A stretch of 64,000 bases of DNA from Brevundimonas basaltis. GTDB taxonomy: Bacteria > Pseudomonadota > Alphaproteobacteria > Caulobacterales > Caulobacteraceae. The notes under the pieces were generated by a model. The model ran no database searches. It was not told where the DNA came from and saw only the letters and a list, made by a program, of their open reading frames with translations. The stretch covers positions 62,001-126,000 of the forward strand of contig NZ_JACHFZ010000004.1 in the NCBI RefSeq assembly GCF_014202075.1. The letters run 5' to 3'. Of this stretch, positions 29,966 to 37,517 are shown one piece after another; position 1 is the first letter of the stretch, and the number at the start of each line of letters is the position of its first letter. The translations under genes and the position numbers were made by a program.

Positions 29966-29974
29966 TGTGGATCA
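29966..29974 (-). promoter_or_regulatory. DnaA-box-like site (TGATCCACA) upstream of mraZ
   Basis: Read on the minus strand the nine bases are TGATCCACA, the form called a G-box at the Caulobacter origin and two changes from the E. coli box TTATCCACA. It lies about 205 bases before the mraZ start and 90 bases beyond the MraZ boxes. A single copy can occur by chance, so a regulatory role is only suggested by location. Confidence 0.35.
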
Positions 29975-30084
29975 ATCTGCGCCGCAATCAGGCCGAAGAG
30001 GTTAACGGCATCGCGCCCGGCAGCGCGCAGCGCCTTGGACAGCCCGGTGCCCGCAGCGCGGCGTGAGGCCACCCAGGAAGAAAA

Positions 30085-30460
30085 GGTCAGACGGCCTGTA
30101 AGCCGGGTTCTGTTCCCGCCGAAGCGGGCGACGATCATTCCTCTGGACCGGCCATTGCTGACCGGTTCTCGCGACCTACCCGGACGCCTCGGGCGGTGAA
30201 CCCTGCGGGCAAGCCCGCGCGACGTCCCTATTCGGTCTTGCTCCAGGCGGGGCTTGCCATGCCGTCCCTGTTGCCAGCGACGCGGTGGGCTCTTACCCCA
30301 CCCTTTCACCCTTACCGGCCTCGCAAGGCCGGAGGTTTGCTTTCTGTGGCGCTATCCCTCGGGTCGCCCCGGGCGGAAGTTATCCGCCGCCATTTCACCG
30401 TGGAGCCCGGACTTTCCTCGACGGGGCAAGCCCCGTCGCGACCGCCCGGCCGTCTGACGG
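30085..30460 (-). ncRNA. rnpB: RNase P RNA, bacterial class A
   Basis: Minus-strand RNA of about 376 bases, the catalytic subunit that matures tRNA 5' ends. The ends pair perfectly as helix P1: GTCAGACGGCC near 30460 with GGCCGTCTGAC near 30085. The 3' part has ACAGAACCCGGCTTACAGGC and the 5' part has the GGAAAGTCCGGGCTCCACGG core, both diagnostic of class A RNA. Exact termini are set by P1 pairing. Open frames overlapping this region are artefacts. Promoter evidence lies in the 3' end of the next gene upstream. Confidence 0.93.
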
Positions 30461-30463
30461 GGG

Positions 30464-30493
30464 CTAGGTGGCCCCTTCCGGCGGCGAGGTCAA
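30464..30493 (-). promoter_or_regulatory. Probable rnpB promoter inside the 3' end of the upstream gene
   Basis: Minus strand TTGACC (30493-30488) and CACCTAG (30470-30464) lie 17 bases apart, just before the inferred RNA 5' end at about 30460. The -10-like element contains the TAG stop of the upstream protein gene, so the promoter is embedded in coding sequence. Confidence 0.5.
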
Positions 30494-30994
30494 TGTCGCC
30501 GGGTCGGCAGGGGCATAACCGTAAATCCAGAAGGTCTGCGCCTCGTCCTCGCGAAACGGGATGTTCAGTCCCCCCAGAAGATCGCGAAACGCATCGGTGC
30601 AGTCCTCGACCGGCCCCTCGACCAGGGCGCCGGGCCGGGTTCGATAGCGCGGCACGACCCGTATCCATTCGATTCCGAACAGAGGTTCGAGATCCTCGTC
30701 GATCCAGGTCCCCTGCCAGTCCACCCCATCCACCCGCCACGGCGTCTCTCGCGGCCCCAGCACATTCTGGATCTGAAAGGCCGGCCGGAAGGGCAGTTCG
30801 GCGACGACGGCGTCCCGCAAGGCCTGCCAGCGGGTCCGGTTCATGAAAGAGGTGAGGCCGCGTCGTTCGACTTCGGCCCGCACCGCCGCCTTGAGCCGGG
30901 GCAGCGCCACCTCATTCCAGTGCGTCTGGAGCGCGGCGAGATCCGCATCCCGCCTCGCGGTTCGTTCGGAGCGGGTCGGCTGCTTGCCGGTCAC
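30464..30994 (-). CDS. DUF6678-like protein
   Basis: A 176-residue cytoplasmic protein. After a charged N-terminal helix (SERTARRDADLAALQTHWNE) comes FMNRTRWQALRDAVVAELPF (about 50-69), then WRVDGVDWQGTWIDEDLEPL and FGIEWIRVVPRYR. The pattern of N-x-x-RW, LPF, PxF and IEW is what I recall for DUF6678; I cannot confirm it by search. It starts at GTG 30994, overlapping the amidase stop (GTGA), and ends four bases before rnpB, whose promoter it carries. Function unknown. Confidence 0.75.
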   Translation of the reverse strand: MTGKQPTRSERTARRDADLAALQTHWNEVALPRLKAAVRAEVERRGLTSFMNRTRWQALRDAVVAELPFRPAFQIQNVLGPRETPWRVDGVDWQGTWIDEDLEPLFGIEWIRVVPRYRTRPGALVEGPVEDCTDAFRDLLGGLNIPFREDEAQTFWIYGYAPADPATLTSPPEGAT

Positions 30995-31752
30995 TGCAGC
31001 ACCCCGGTCGGGCTCTCCGCCGCGGCCAGCTGCAGCACCCCCATCAGGGTCGCCCGCGTCTCGCCGTCCGCGACGCCGTCCACCTGCCCCGGCCGCCAGT
31101 GGCGCTGGAAAGCCTCGACGGTCAGGCGGGTCGCCTCGTCATAGTCGCCGCCGGGCTGGAGGCCGTAGCCGAGCCGGTGCAGGCCGGCGCGCAGCACGAT
31201 GACGCCCAACCCCTCGTCGCCGACGGCCAGCGGCGCGCCGAGGGCGGCGATCCGCTCCCGGGCGGGCTCGAACCACAGGCCGTGGCCGACCGAGGCCAGC
31301 CGTTTCCACGGAAATCGCTCGCCGGGGTCCTGCTTGCGGTCGGGGGCCAGATCGGAATGGCCGATGATGCGGGCGTCGGGGATGGTCCAGCGGCTGCGGA
31401 TGTCGCTGACCAGGCTGATGACGGCCCCGATCTGGGCCTCCGGAAAGTCGCGGTAGCCGAATTCGTGGCCCGGATTGACGAGCTCGACGCCGATCGAGGC
31501 GGTGTTGCAGTCGGTTTCGCCCTGCCAAACGCCCTTGCCCGCGTGCCAGGCGCGACGTTCCTCGGCGACCAGCCGCAGGATCGACCCGTCCTCGTCGACG
31601 ACATAGTGGGCGGAGACCCTGGCGTCCGGGTCACACAGGCGCGCGACGGCCGCCTCGGCCGTCTGCATGCCGGTATAGTGCAATACCAGCATGTCGGGCG
31701 GACCCCGCCGATGATCGAAATTGGGCGACGGCGCGTCCCGGACGACCAGCAT
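30991..31752 (-). CDS. N-acetylmuramoyl-L-alanine amidase (Amidase_2 plus PG-binding domain)
   Basis: A 253-residue zinc amidase. LVLHYTGMQTA has the first zinc His (about residue 25), SAHYVVDEDGSILRLV, TASIGVELVNPGHEFGYRDF and the late IIGHSDLAPDRKQDPGERFP (zinc His and the DPG motif) define Amidase_2. The C-terminal region (about 180-240) is a PG_binding_1 domain: GLHRLGYGLQPGGDYDEATR with LTVEAFQRHWRPGQVDG. No signal peptide is seen, fitting AmpD/AmiD-like cell-wall recycling, although the PG-binding domain is usual for exported forms. It is in a unit with the 31754-32077 gene and the DUF6678-like gene. Confidence 0.9.
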   Translation of the reverse strand: MLVVRDAPSPNFDHRRGPPDMLVLHYTGMQTAEAAVARLCDPDARVSAHYVVDEDGSILRLVAEERRAWHAGKGVWQGETDCNTASIGVELVNPGHEFGYRDFPEAQIGAVISLVSDIRSRWTIPDARIIGHSDLAPDRKQDPGERFPWKRLASVGHGLWFEPARERIAALGAPLAVGDEGLGVIVLRAGLHRLGYGLQPGGDYDEATRLTVEAFQRHWRPGQVDGVADGETRATLMGVLQLAAAESPTGVLQ

Positions 31753-31753
31753 C

Positions 31754-32077
31754 CTAGCGGCCCGGGCGCTCCCACCCGTAGGCGACCCAGGCCCCGTCGA
31801 CCTTGCGCGCCTCGATGACGTCGTCGCCGCGGCGGTTGCGGGCGGTCATCCGGCGGCGGGCCCGGACGGCCAGGCTGGCGAAGAACACCAGGGCGCCGGC
31901 GAACAGGGCGATCACGGCCACGGCGGCGGCGGTGAATACGGCCAGCACGGCGCCGATGGTCATGGCGGCCAGGGTGGCGATCACGCCGCCGAGCCACATC
32001 ACCGAGGCGACGAAGCCGTTGGCGGGGCGGCGGGCGGAAGGGCCGGAGCCGAAGATCAGGCGGTCGGGCTGGGTCAT
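31754..32077 (-). CDS. Small membrane protein of unknown function
   Basis: A 107-residue protein with two close hydrophobic helices (about 22-45 and 47-70) between a polar N-terminus (MTQPDRLIFGSGPSARRPAN) and a basic tail (RARRRMTARNRRGDDVIEAR). ATG 32077 is preferred over an upstream frame with poor composition. It ends one base before the amidase start, so it heads the amidase unit. Confidence 0.72.
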   Translation of the reverse strand: MTQPDRLIFGSGPSARRPANGFVASVMWLGGVIATLAAMTIGAVLAVFTAAAVAVIALFAGALVFFASLAVRARRRMTARNRRGDDVIEARKVDGAWVAYGWERPGR

Positions 32078-32186
32078 GGCTTTACCTCTGGGACGTTGCG
32101 AACAACGCCGAACTCCGACTGTCGGTCCATCACAGTAAACGGTCAATGTCCCGCCGCTTCACAGGCGAGTGTCCGATTGTCGCTGT

Positions 32187-33968
32187 TCAGTAGGGCTGAT
32201 CGGCCAGGACGGAGGCGCCGGAGGCCCGCGCCCGCTCGGTCTGCAGCCGGCGCACCGCCGCCTCCGCTTCCGGATCGTTCATGATCGCGCCGATGCCGAC
32301 CAGAACCCGCGCCGCCTCGCCCGAGACGCCGAACATCTCTGACAGGGCCGCGAACGGCGACTTCGATTCCGGATAGCGTTTGAAACGCACCGATTCGTCG
32401 TTCGGGATCTCGGCCAGCTGGCGGGCCTTGGCGATGGCCTCCTCGATGCCCCCGAGCTGGTCCACCAGACCGATGGAGCGCGCCTGGGCGCCGGTCCAGA
32501 CGCGGCCGCGGGCGATCTCGCGCACCCGGGCGGGCGGCAACTTGCGGCCGCGGGACACGCGGGCGATGAACTCCTCATAGGTCCGGTCGATGGAGGCCGC
32601 GAAGGCGGCGCGGTCGGCGGTGTCGAACGGCTCGGACGGCGAGAAGGCGTCGGCGTATTCGCCGCCGACGGTCAGATTGCGCATGTCGATGCCGAAGCGG
32701 CCGAGGGCGTCGGCCAGCACCAACTTGCCGCCATACACGCCGATCGATCCGGTCAGGGTCGAGGGCTGGGCCACAATCCAGTCGGCTTCCGAACTGATCC
32801 AGTAGCCGCCAGACGCCGCATAGTCGCCCATCGAAATGACCACCGGCTTGCCCGCCGCCCTGGCCGCCCGCACCGCCGCCAGGATCTGCTCGGATGCGTC
32901 GGGCGAACCGCCGGGCGACGACACCCGGAACACGATGGCCTTCACCGCGTCGTCCTCGATAGCGTCGTAGATGGCCTCGGCCAGATCGTCGGACATGATC
33001 GACGAGCCGCCGCCGAACGGATCGGCGCCGCCGCCCGTGCCGGTCATGATGGCGCCCTCGCCGCCGACGATGGCGATGGCGTTCTTGCCGGCGCCGTTGC
33101 GGGCGCCCTTCGACGCGGCGTAGTCGCCGAACTCGATGATCTCGGCGCCCTTGCCGGCCCGGCGCTTGGCCTCGGCCTCGGCCTCCTCGACCTGGCCGAC
33201 CTTGTCGATCAGACGACGCCGCAGCGCCTCGGCCGAGCTGTGCGGGCCCGCCTCGATGTTGGCGCGCAGCGCCTGCGGCGTCACCTTGCGGTCCTGCGCC
33301 GCATTGGCCAGGGCCGAGGTGTAGATCGAGGTCATCCACGCCCCCATCGCCTCACGATGCGCCGGGGTGTAGTCGCTCTCGGTGAATTCGTTGACGGCGT
33401 TCTTGTACTCGTAGCGCTGCTCGAATTGGGCGTTGACGCCGTATTTTTCGAAGGCCCGGCCGAGGAACACCGACTCGGCCGAGAGCCCGGCCAGCTGGAA
33501 GCTGGATGTGTTCTGCATCCACAGCTCCGAGGACGACGCCCCGATCATATAGCTGGAGACGGCCGCGCCGACGGGCTGGAAGCCCTGGGCGTGGGCGATG
33601 ACCCGCTTGCCCGAGGCGCGGAAACGACGGATGGCCTGACGGATTTCATCGGCGGCGGCGGGCGTGATCCCAGCCTCGGGCAGACGGACCAGCAGCACCT
33701 TCACCCGCCCGTCGTCCTCGGCCTGGGCCAGGGTGTCGACGATCTGCAGGGTCGACAGCCCCCCGCCGCCGAACAGGGCGAACGGATTGGTCGGGGCCTG
33801 GTCGGTGATGCCCTCGCGCAGATCCAGCTCCAGCACCGTATTCGCCGGCGTCGGTTCCTTCGACGTCGCCGAACCGACCGCAATCGCGATCAGGATGAAC
33901 GGCACCACCACGAGAAAGAGGAACAGGCCGGTGAACACACCGAGCACGGTCAGGAAAAACTGCTTCAT
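32187..33968 (-). CDS. sppA: Signal peptide peptidase SppA, long (67-kDa) form
   Basis: A 593-residue membrane-anchored serine protease with one N-terminal helix (about 5-30) and two tandem S49 domains. The N-terminal domain supplies the general-base lysine in [14 protein letters not shown] (about residue 190). The C-terminal domain has [16 protein letters not shown] and the nucleophile Ser in [20 protein letters not shown] (about 385-404). It digests cleaved signal peptides in the membrane. ATG 33968 ([10 protein letters not shown]) is chosen over a start 14 codons earlier. Divergent to panD with about 220 bases between. Confidence 0.95.
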   Translation of the reverse strand: MKQFFLTVLGVFTGLFLFLVVVPFILIAIAVGSATSKEPTPANTVLELDLREGITDQAPTNPFALFGGGGLSTLQIVDTLAQAEDDGRVKVLLVRLPEAGITPAAADEIRQAIRRFRASGKRVIAHAQGFQPVGAAVSSYMIGASSSELWMQNTSSFQLAGLSAESVFLGRAFEKYGVNAQFEQRYEYKNAVNEFTESDYTPAHREAMGAWMTSIYTSALANAAQDRKVTPQALRANIEAGPHSSAEALRRRLIDKVGQVEEAEAEAKRRAGKGAEIIEFGDYAASKGARNGAGKNAIAIVGGEGAIMTGTGGGADPFGGGSSIMSDDLAEAIYDAIEDDAVKAIVFRVSSPGGSPDASEQILAAVRAARAAGKPVVISMGDYAASGGYWISSEADWIVAQPSTLTGSIGVYGGKLVLADALGRFGIDMRNLTVGGEYADAFSPSEPFDTADRAAFAASIDRTYEEFIARVSRGRKLPPARVREIARGRVWTGAQARSIGLVDQLGGIEEAIAKARQLAEIPNDESVRFKRYPESKSPFAALSEMFGVSGEAARVLVGIGAIMNDPEAEAAVRRLQTERARASGASVLADQPY

Positions 33969-34189
33969 GGCGAGGGGAGTCGTCCAGGGCGTGGGCCGGG
34001 CGATGGCCACATTTTACCATAGGGCGGCTGGCCTTTCGGTCAAATGAACTGCCCGTAACAAGCGAGCGGCGCCGCAATATCCGATGCTGCGCCGCAACAG
34101 GGGTGATTGATGACGGCGGGCGGACCCCCTATATGAGCGGTCTGCGAGCGGGGGCCGATCGCCCCGCGTCATCCCGGACCGCACTCCCC

Positions 34190-34546
34190 ATGCTGGTCAC
34201 CCTGATGAAGGCCAAGCTGCACCGCGCGACGGTGACCCAAGCCGATCTCGACTACGAGGGCTCGATCGCCATCGACGCCGACCTGCTCGACGCCGCGGGC
34301 ATCTTTCCGCACGAGCAGGTCGATGTGCTGAACATCACCAACGGCCAGCGCTTCACCACCTACGCCATCGAGGCCCCGCGCGGTTCGCGCGTCGTCGGCG
34401 TCAACGGCGCGGCCGCCCGCCTGGTGCAGAAGAACGACAAGGTCATCGTCGTGACCTACGGCCAGCTGCCGCAGGAAGAAGCCCGCCAGTGGTCGCCGAC
34501 CGTGGTGCTGCTCGACGACCGCAACGAGATCAAGCGCGCGGCTTGA
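34190..34546 (+). CDS. panD: Aspartate 1-decarboxylase proenzyme PanD
   Basis: A 118-residue enzyme making beta-alanine for pantothenate and Co[21 protein letters not shown] carries the self-processing Gly24-Ser25 bond, where Ser25 becomes the pyruvoyl cofactor. Using ATG 34190 places the serine at residue 25 as in E. coli. [17 protein letters not shown] and [20 protein letters not shown] are further family motifs. Followed by a small membrane protein 43 bases downstream. Confidence 0.96.
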   Translation: MLVTLMKAKLHRATVTQADLDYEGSIAIDADLLDAAGIFPHEQVDVLNITNGQRFTTYAIEAPRGSRVVGVNGAAARLVQKNDKVIVVTYGQLPQEEARQWSPTVVLLDDRNEIKRAA

Positions 34547-34589
34547 CGCCCGCTCCGCCCGGGCCTTCCTTGACCACAGGGAGGCGCCG

Positions 34590-34862
34590 ATGGCCCGCAG
34601 CATGTCCTGGATCAAATGGCTCCTGTACGGGGGCTACGCCGTGGCGGGGGCCGTGGCCCTGTTGATGGCCACGCCCGCGGGCCTGAAACTGCTCGGCCAG
34701 TCGATCGACCAGCTCACCTTCCTGCCGGCCCGCTTGCTCGCCCTGCTGTGGAGCCTCGCCCTGCTGGTCCACGACGACGGCGCCGCCACCGCCCTGGCCA
34801 TCCTCGGCGTCGGCTACATCCTCAACCTCGGCATCGGCTTGGTGCTGGTTCGGGCGGAGTAG
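34590..34862 (+). CDS. Small membrane protein of unknown function
   Basis: A 90-residue protein with two or three hydrophobic helices (about 9-27, 43-60 and 68-86) and few charged residues (MARSMSWIKWLLYGGYAVAG start). GGGAGGCGCCG precedes the ATG as a ribosome site. No family recognised. It follows panD on the same strand and may be co-transcribed. Confidence 0.68.
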   Translation: MARSMSWIKWLLYGGYAVAGAVALLMATPAGLKLLGQSIDQLTFLPARLLALLWSLALLVHDDGAATALAILGVGYILNLGIGLVLVRAE

Positions 34863-34926
34863 TCTGCTGACGGCAAGCGGCCTCTCCCGCAGGGCAGGAA
34901 GGGCCAGTGGAGCGGGAAGAGCTGAC

Positions 34927-35733
34927 CTAGCGGTTCAGATCATACACGCCGGTGATGTCGATCCGCACCGTCAACTCGCCGGCGGCCACCGGGGTCGAGC
35001 CCCCGTCCATGGCCATCTCGGCGCGCGCGTACATCGGCTGCGGCGGACGCGGGCTGTAGCCGCCGCCCTCGGTCAGCGAACGGATGCCGCCCAGCGGGAC
35101 CCCCAAGGCCTGCGAATACAGCGCCGCCTTGGCCTGCAGATTGCGCACGGCGATCTGGCGGGCCTGATTTTCCGCTGCGGTGGGGTCCTTGAGGCCGAAC
35201 GAGATGCCGTTGATCTGGTTGACCCCGGCCGCGACCACGGCGTCGGCCGTCGAGCCCACCCGGGTCAGGTCGTTGATGATCACCGTCACCTGATTGCTGG
35301 CCTGATAGCCGCGCAGCCGGGGCGGTTCGTTCTGGACGTAGTCGTATTGGGCGGACAGGTTCAGGCCCGAGGTCTGCACGTCGCGTTCGGAGACCCCCGC
35401 CCGGCGCAGCGCGGCCATGACCTGGTTCATCCGCGCGGCGTTCTGACTCATCGCCTCGGCGGCGGTCGGGGCTTCCGTCACCACGCCGAAACTGATCGTG
35501 GCCATGTCCGGCGCGGTCTTGACCTCGCCATAGGCCGACAGGTTCAGCGACGGACGCTCGGTCACCGCCTGGATGGTCAGGGGCGCACCGTCGCCGGGCT
35601 GGCTCTGCGCGAAGGCGGCCGGGACCGCGAAGGCCATGGCGGCCGCGGCGACCAGGCTTCCGCTCACCAGCAGGATACGGTTGGACACGGCCGGCGCGGC
35701 GGCGACGCGGGTCCTGGGAACGGGTCTGTTCAT
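34927..35733 (-). CDS. SIMPL domain (DUF541) exported protein
   Basis: A 268-residue protein with a signal peptide (about residues 1-42, ending near FAVPAAFAQ). The SIMPL/DUF541 domain begins at LSAYGEVKTAPDMATISFGV, with EAMSQNAARMNQVMAALRRA, GVSERDVQTSGLNLSAQYDY, GYQASNQVTVIIND and AAENQARQIAVRNLQAKAAL. Family members are periplasmic or outer-membrane associated and their function is poorly defined. ATG 35733 (MNRPVPRTRV) is used. Confidence 0.88.
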   Translation of the reverse strand: MNRPVPRTRVAAAPAVSNRILLVSGSLVAAAAMAFAVPAAFAQSQPGDGAPLTIQAVTERPSLNLSAYGEVKTAPDMATISFGVVTEAPTAAEAMSQNAARMNQVMAALRRAGVSERDVQTSGLNLSAQYDYVQNEPPRLRGYQASNQVTVIINDLTRVGSTADAVVAAGVNQINGISFGLKDPTAAENQARQIAVRNLQAKAALYSQALGVPLGGIRSLTEGGGYSPRPPQPMYARAEMAMDGGSTPVAAGELTVRIDITGVYDLNR

Positions 35734-35889
35734 CGAGCAGTCTCCTGATGCGGGGCGGTCCGTCTGAAGAGGATCGCGGACCATGGGCGACACCTTGGCC
35801 GTTCGTGCCTGAATGAACGCCCCGGGGCCATCGGCAGGTTCCATTCATCGGTCGGAAATCAGGCTTTGTCAGGCGACTGCGCATGATGC

Positions 35890-35915
35890 TTGGCAAGCCG
35901 CCGCGCCGCCTGCTA
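35890..35915 (+). promoter_or_regulatory. Probable tRNA promoter
   Basis: TTGGCA (35890-35895) and GCTA (35912-35915) resemble the Caulobacter housekeeping TTGaCGS/GCTANAWC pair and would start transcription about ten bases before the tRNA. The spacing is slightly longer than the Caulobacter optimum. Confidence 0.4.
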
Positions 35916-35935
35916 GGCCACGGGCACGCCACGGA

Positions 35936-36008
35936 GGGCGCGTAGCTCAATGGTTAGAGCCGACCGCTCATAACGGTCTGGTTGGGGGTTCGAGTCCCTC
36001 CGCGCCTA
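35936..36008 (+). tRNA. tRNA with CAU anticodon (Met elongator or Ile2)
   Basis: A complete cloverleaf: acceptor GGGCGCG/CGCGCCT with G1-U72, D-arm GCTC/GAGC, anticodon arm GACCG-CTCATAA-CGGTC, T-arm GGGGG-TTCGAGT-CCCTC, discriminator A73. The anticodon is CAU. The intact 1-72 pair excludes the initiator. Elongator Met and lysidine-modified Ile2 share this anticodon and cannot be separated here. After A73 the genome reads CCG, so the CCA end is not encoded. The last three bases of the tRNA gene are also the TAG stop of the opposing beta-helix gene. Confidence 0.93.
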
Positions 36009-37502
36009 CCGGCCCCAGAAACCTCCGCCCCGGCTCCACCGGTCCTCGCCGCGATAGCGCTCGTCGTAGACGTAGCGGCCGTCGCGGTCGTACCAGCCCT
36101 GGCCGCGCTGATACCGGTCGTAGCCGTCGAGCGAATAGCCGTCGTCGTAGTATTCGACGCCCAGCAGGCCATCCTCCTCATCCCACCAGTCGCGCGGATA
36201 GGAGCCCAGGGCGCACTCCCAGCCCTGACCCGGACGCCAGTAGGGCTCGTAGCGGCCGCGGTAGCGGTCGCGGAACTGGGGCCGGCAGACGTATTCCGAA
36301 TAGACCCGGTTGCCGCGCGCCTGAACATTGGCGCGATCCTCGGCGTAGATCACCTCGCGCACGCTCGAGAAGACGTTGTTGACGATCACCGCGCTGCCCG
36401 AGGCGGCGGCGACGCCCACCGTCGTGGCGCGGATCCGGCTGTCGGTCAGACGCAGCTCGCCGTTGTAGAGCACCACGCCCTTTTCCGAGCGGCCGATGCG
36501 GCTGTTGCTGATGTCGACCGACGCGCCTTCGATGGCCACGCCCTCGACGTAGCCGACGATGGCGGTGTTCTCGATCTCGACCCGGCCGTAGTCCCGGCCC
36601 GAGCGCACGATCATGCCGATCGAACGCGGACCGAAGGCGTTCGGCGCATTCGTTCCCTTCAGCGTGGTCGAAACGATGCGTGAGGTCTGGCCGGCGCCCG
36701 GGATCAGCTCCATGCCGGACTGGGCCCCGCTCACCACCACCTCCCAGGCGTCCAGCACGGCGCCGTCGGCGACGACGGCCGGGGCGATGGTCTGGGCGTC
36801 GATAATGGTGTCGCGCAGATATAGCAGCCCGCCGTCGGCGTAGATGGCCGCCTCGTCGCCGGCGTGGCGGAAGCCGACCCGGTTCGTGATGATCTCGGCG
36901 CCGTAGCCGACGATGCAGGCGGCGTCTCCGGCGCGCGGCGAGGCGAACACCATGTCGCGGATTTCGACCCGGACTCCCTGGGCCACGGTGATGCAGGGAA
37001 GCCCATCCGGCGCCTGCAGCGTCGGATTGGGATTGTTCGCCCAGCGGCGCGGATCGAAGCCGCTCTCGCCGATGACGGTCATCGGCTTGTCGATGTTCAG
37101 CCAGCCGACGCAGGCGCCGCCGCGGGCCCGGATGACCAGGGTGCCGCCCGGCCGCACCCGGCGAACGGCGTCCTCAACCGCGCCGGTGCCAGGATTGCCG
37201 CCGCAGTCGACCAGCACGATCTCCTCGCCGCCCGGCCGATGCGTCGGATAGTCTGGTCGCCAGTCAGGCCGGTGACGGCGATAGTCGTAGCGGCGGTGGC
37301 TGGAGCCGCGATTGCGGTAGCTGCGCGTCGGCGGGTCGAGCAGCAGGCCGAAGTTGGGCCGCGTCTGGCTCTCGACCTTGGCGGCGACCTGGGCGTGGGC
37401 CTGGGGGCCCTGGGCCAGCGCTGCGACGGCGACGGTGGCGGCGATCGCGGCGGCGCCGGCGACCGTGCCGCAGAAACCACCGAAGGGGAGACGGATCGTC
37501 AT
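36006..37502 (-). CDS. Exported right-handed beta-helix protein
   Basis: A 498-residue protein with a signal peptide (about 1-38, ending near GPQAHAQ). Residues 95-380 form repeated beta-helix rungs: GTLVIRARGGACVGWLNIDK, PMTVIGESGFDP, VRVEIRDMVFASPRAGDAAC, LLYLRDTIIDA, VEGVAIEGASVDISNSRIGR and LRLTDSRIRATTVGVAAASG. This recalls NosD/pectate-lyase-like folds. The C-terminal 110 residues are very rich in Tyr, Arg, Asp, Gly and Trp (for example YDDGYSLDGYDRYQRGQGWY). No catalytic site is evident. It lies 15 bases after the Sel1-repeat gene, so the two are probably co-expressed. Confidence 0.82.
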   Translation of the reverse strand: MTIRLPFGGFCGTVAGAAAIAATVAVAALAQGPQAHAQVAAKVESQTRPNFGLLLDPPTRSYRNRGSSHRRYDYRRHRPDWRPDYPTHRPGGEEIVLVDCGGNPGTGAVEDAVRRVRPGGTLVIRARGGACVGWLNIDKPMTVIGESGFDPRRWANNPNPTLQAPDGLPCITVAQGVRVEIRDMVFASPRAGDAACIVGYGAEIITNRVGFRHAGDEAAIYADGGLLYLRDTIIDAQTIAPAVVADGAVLDAWEVVVSGAQSGMELIPGAGQTSRIVSTTLKGTNAPNAFGPRSIGMIVRSGRDYGRVEIENTAIVGYVEGVAIEGASVDISNSRIGRSEKGVVLYNGELRLTDSRIRATTVGVAAASGSAVIVNNVFSSVREVIYAEDRANVQARGNRVYSEYVCRPQFRDRYRGRYEPYWRPGQGWECALGSYPRDWWDEEDGLLGVEYYDDGYSLDGYDRYQRGQGWYDRDGRYVYDERYRGEDRWSRGGGFWGR

Positions 37503-37517
37503 GGTTCCACGCCCTCC

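Noticed and set aside
29881..30309. 142-codon minus-strand frame
   Set aside because: Overlaps the well-supported RNase P RNA and the MraZ/DnaA site region; translation has no family resemblance.
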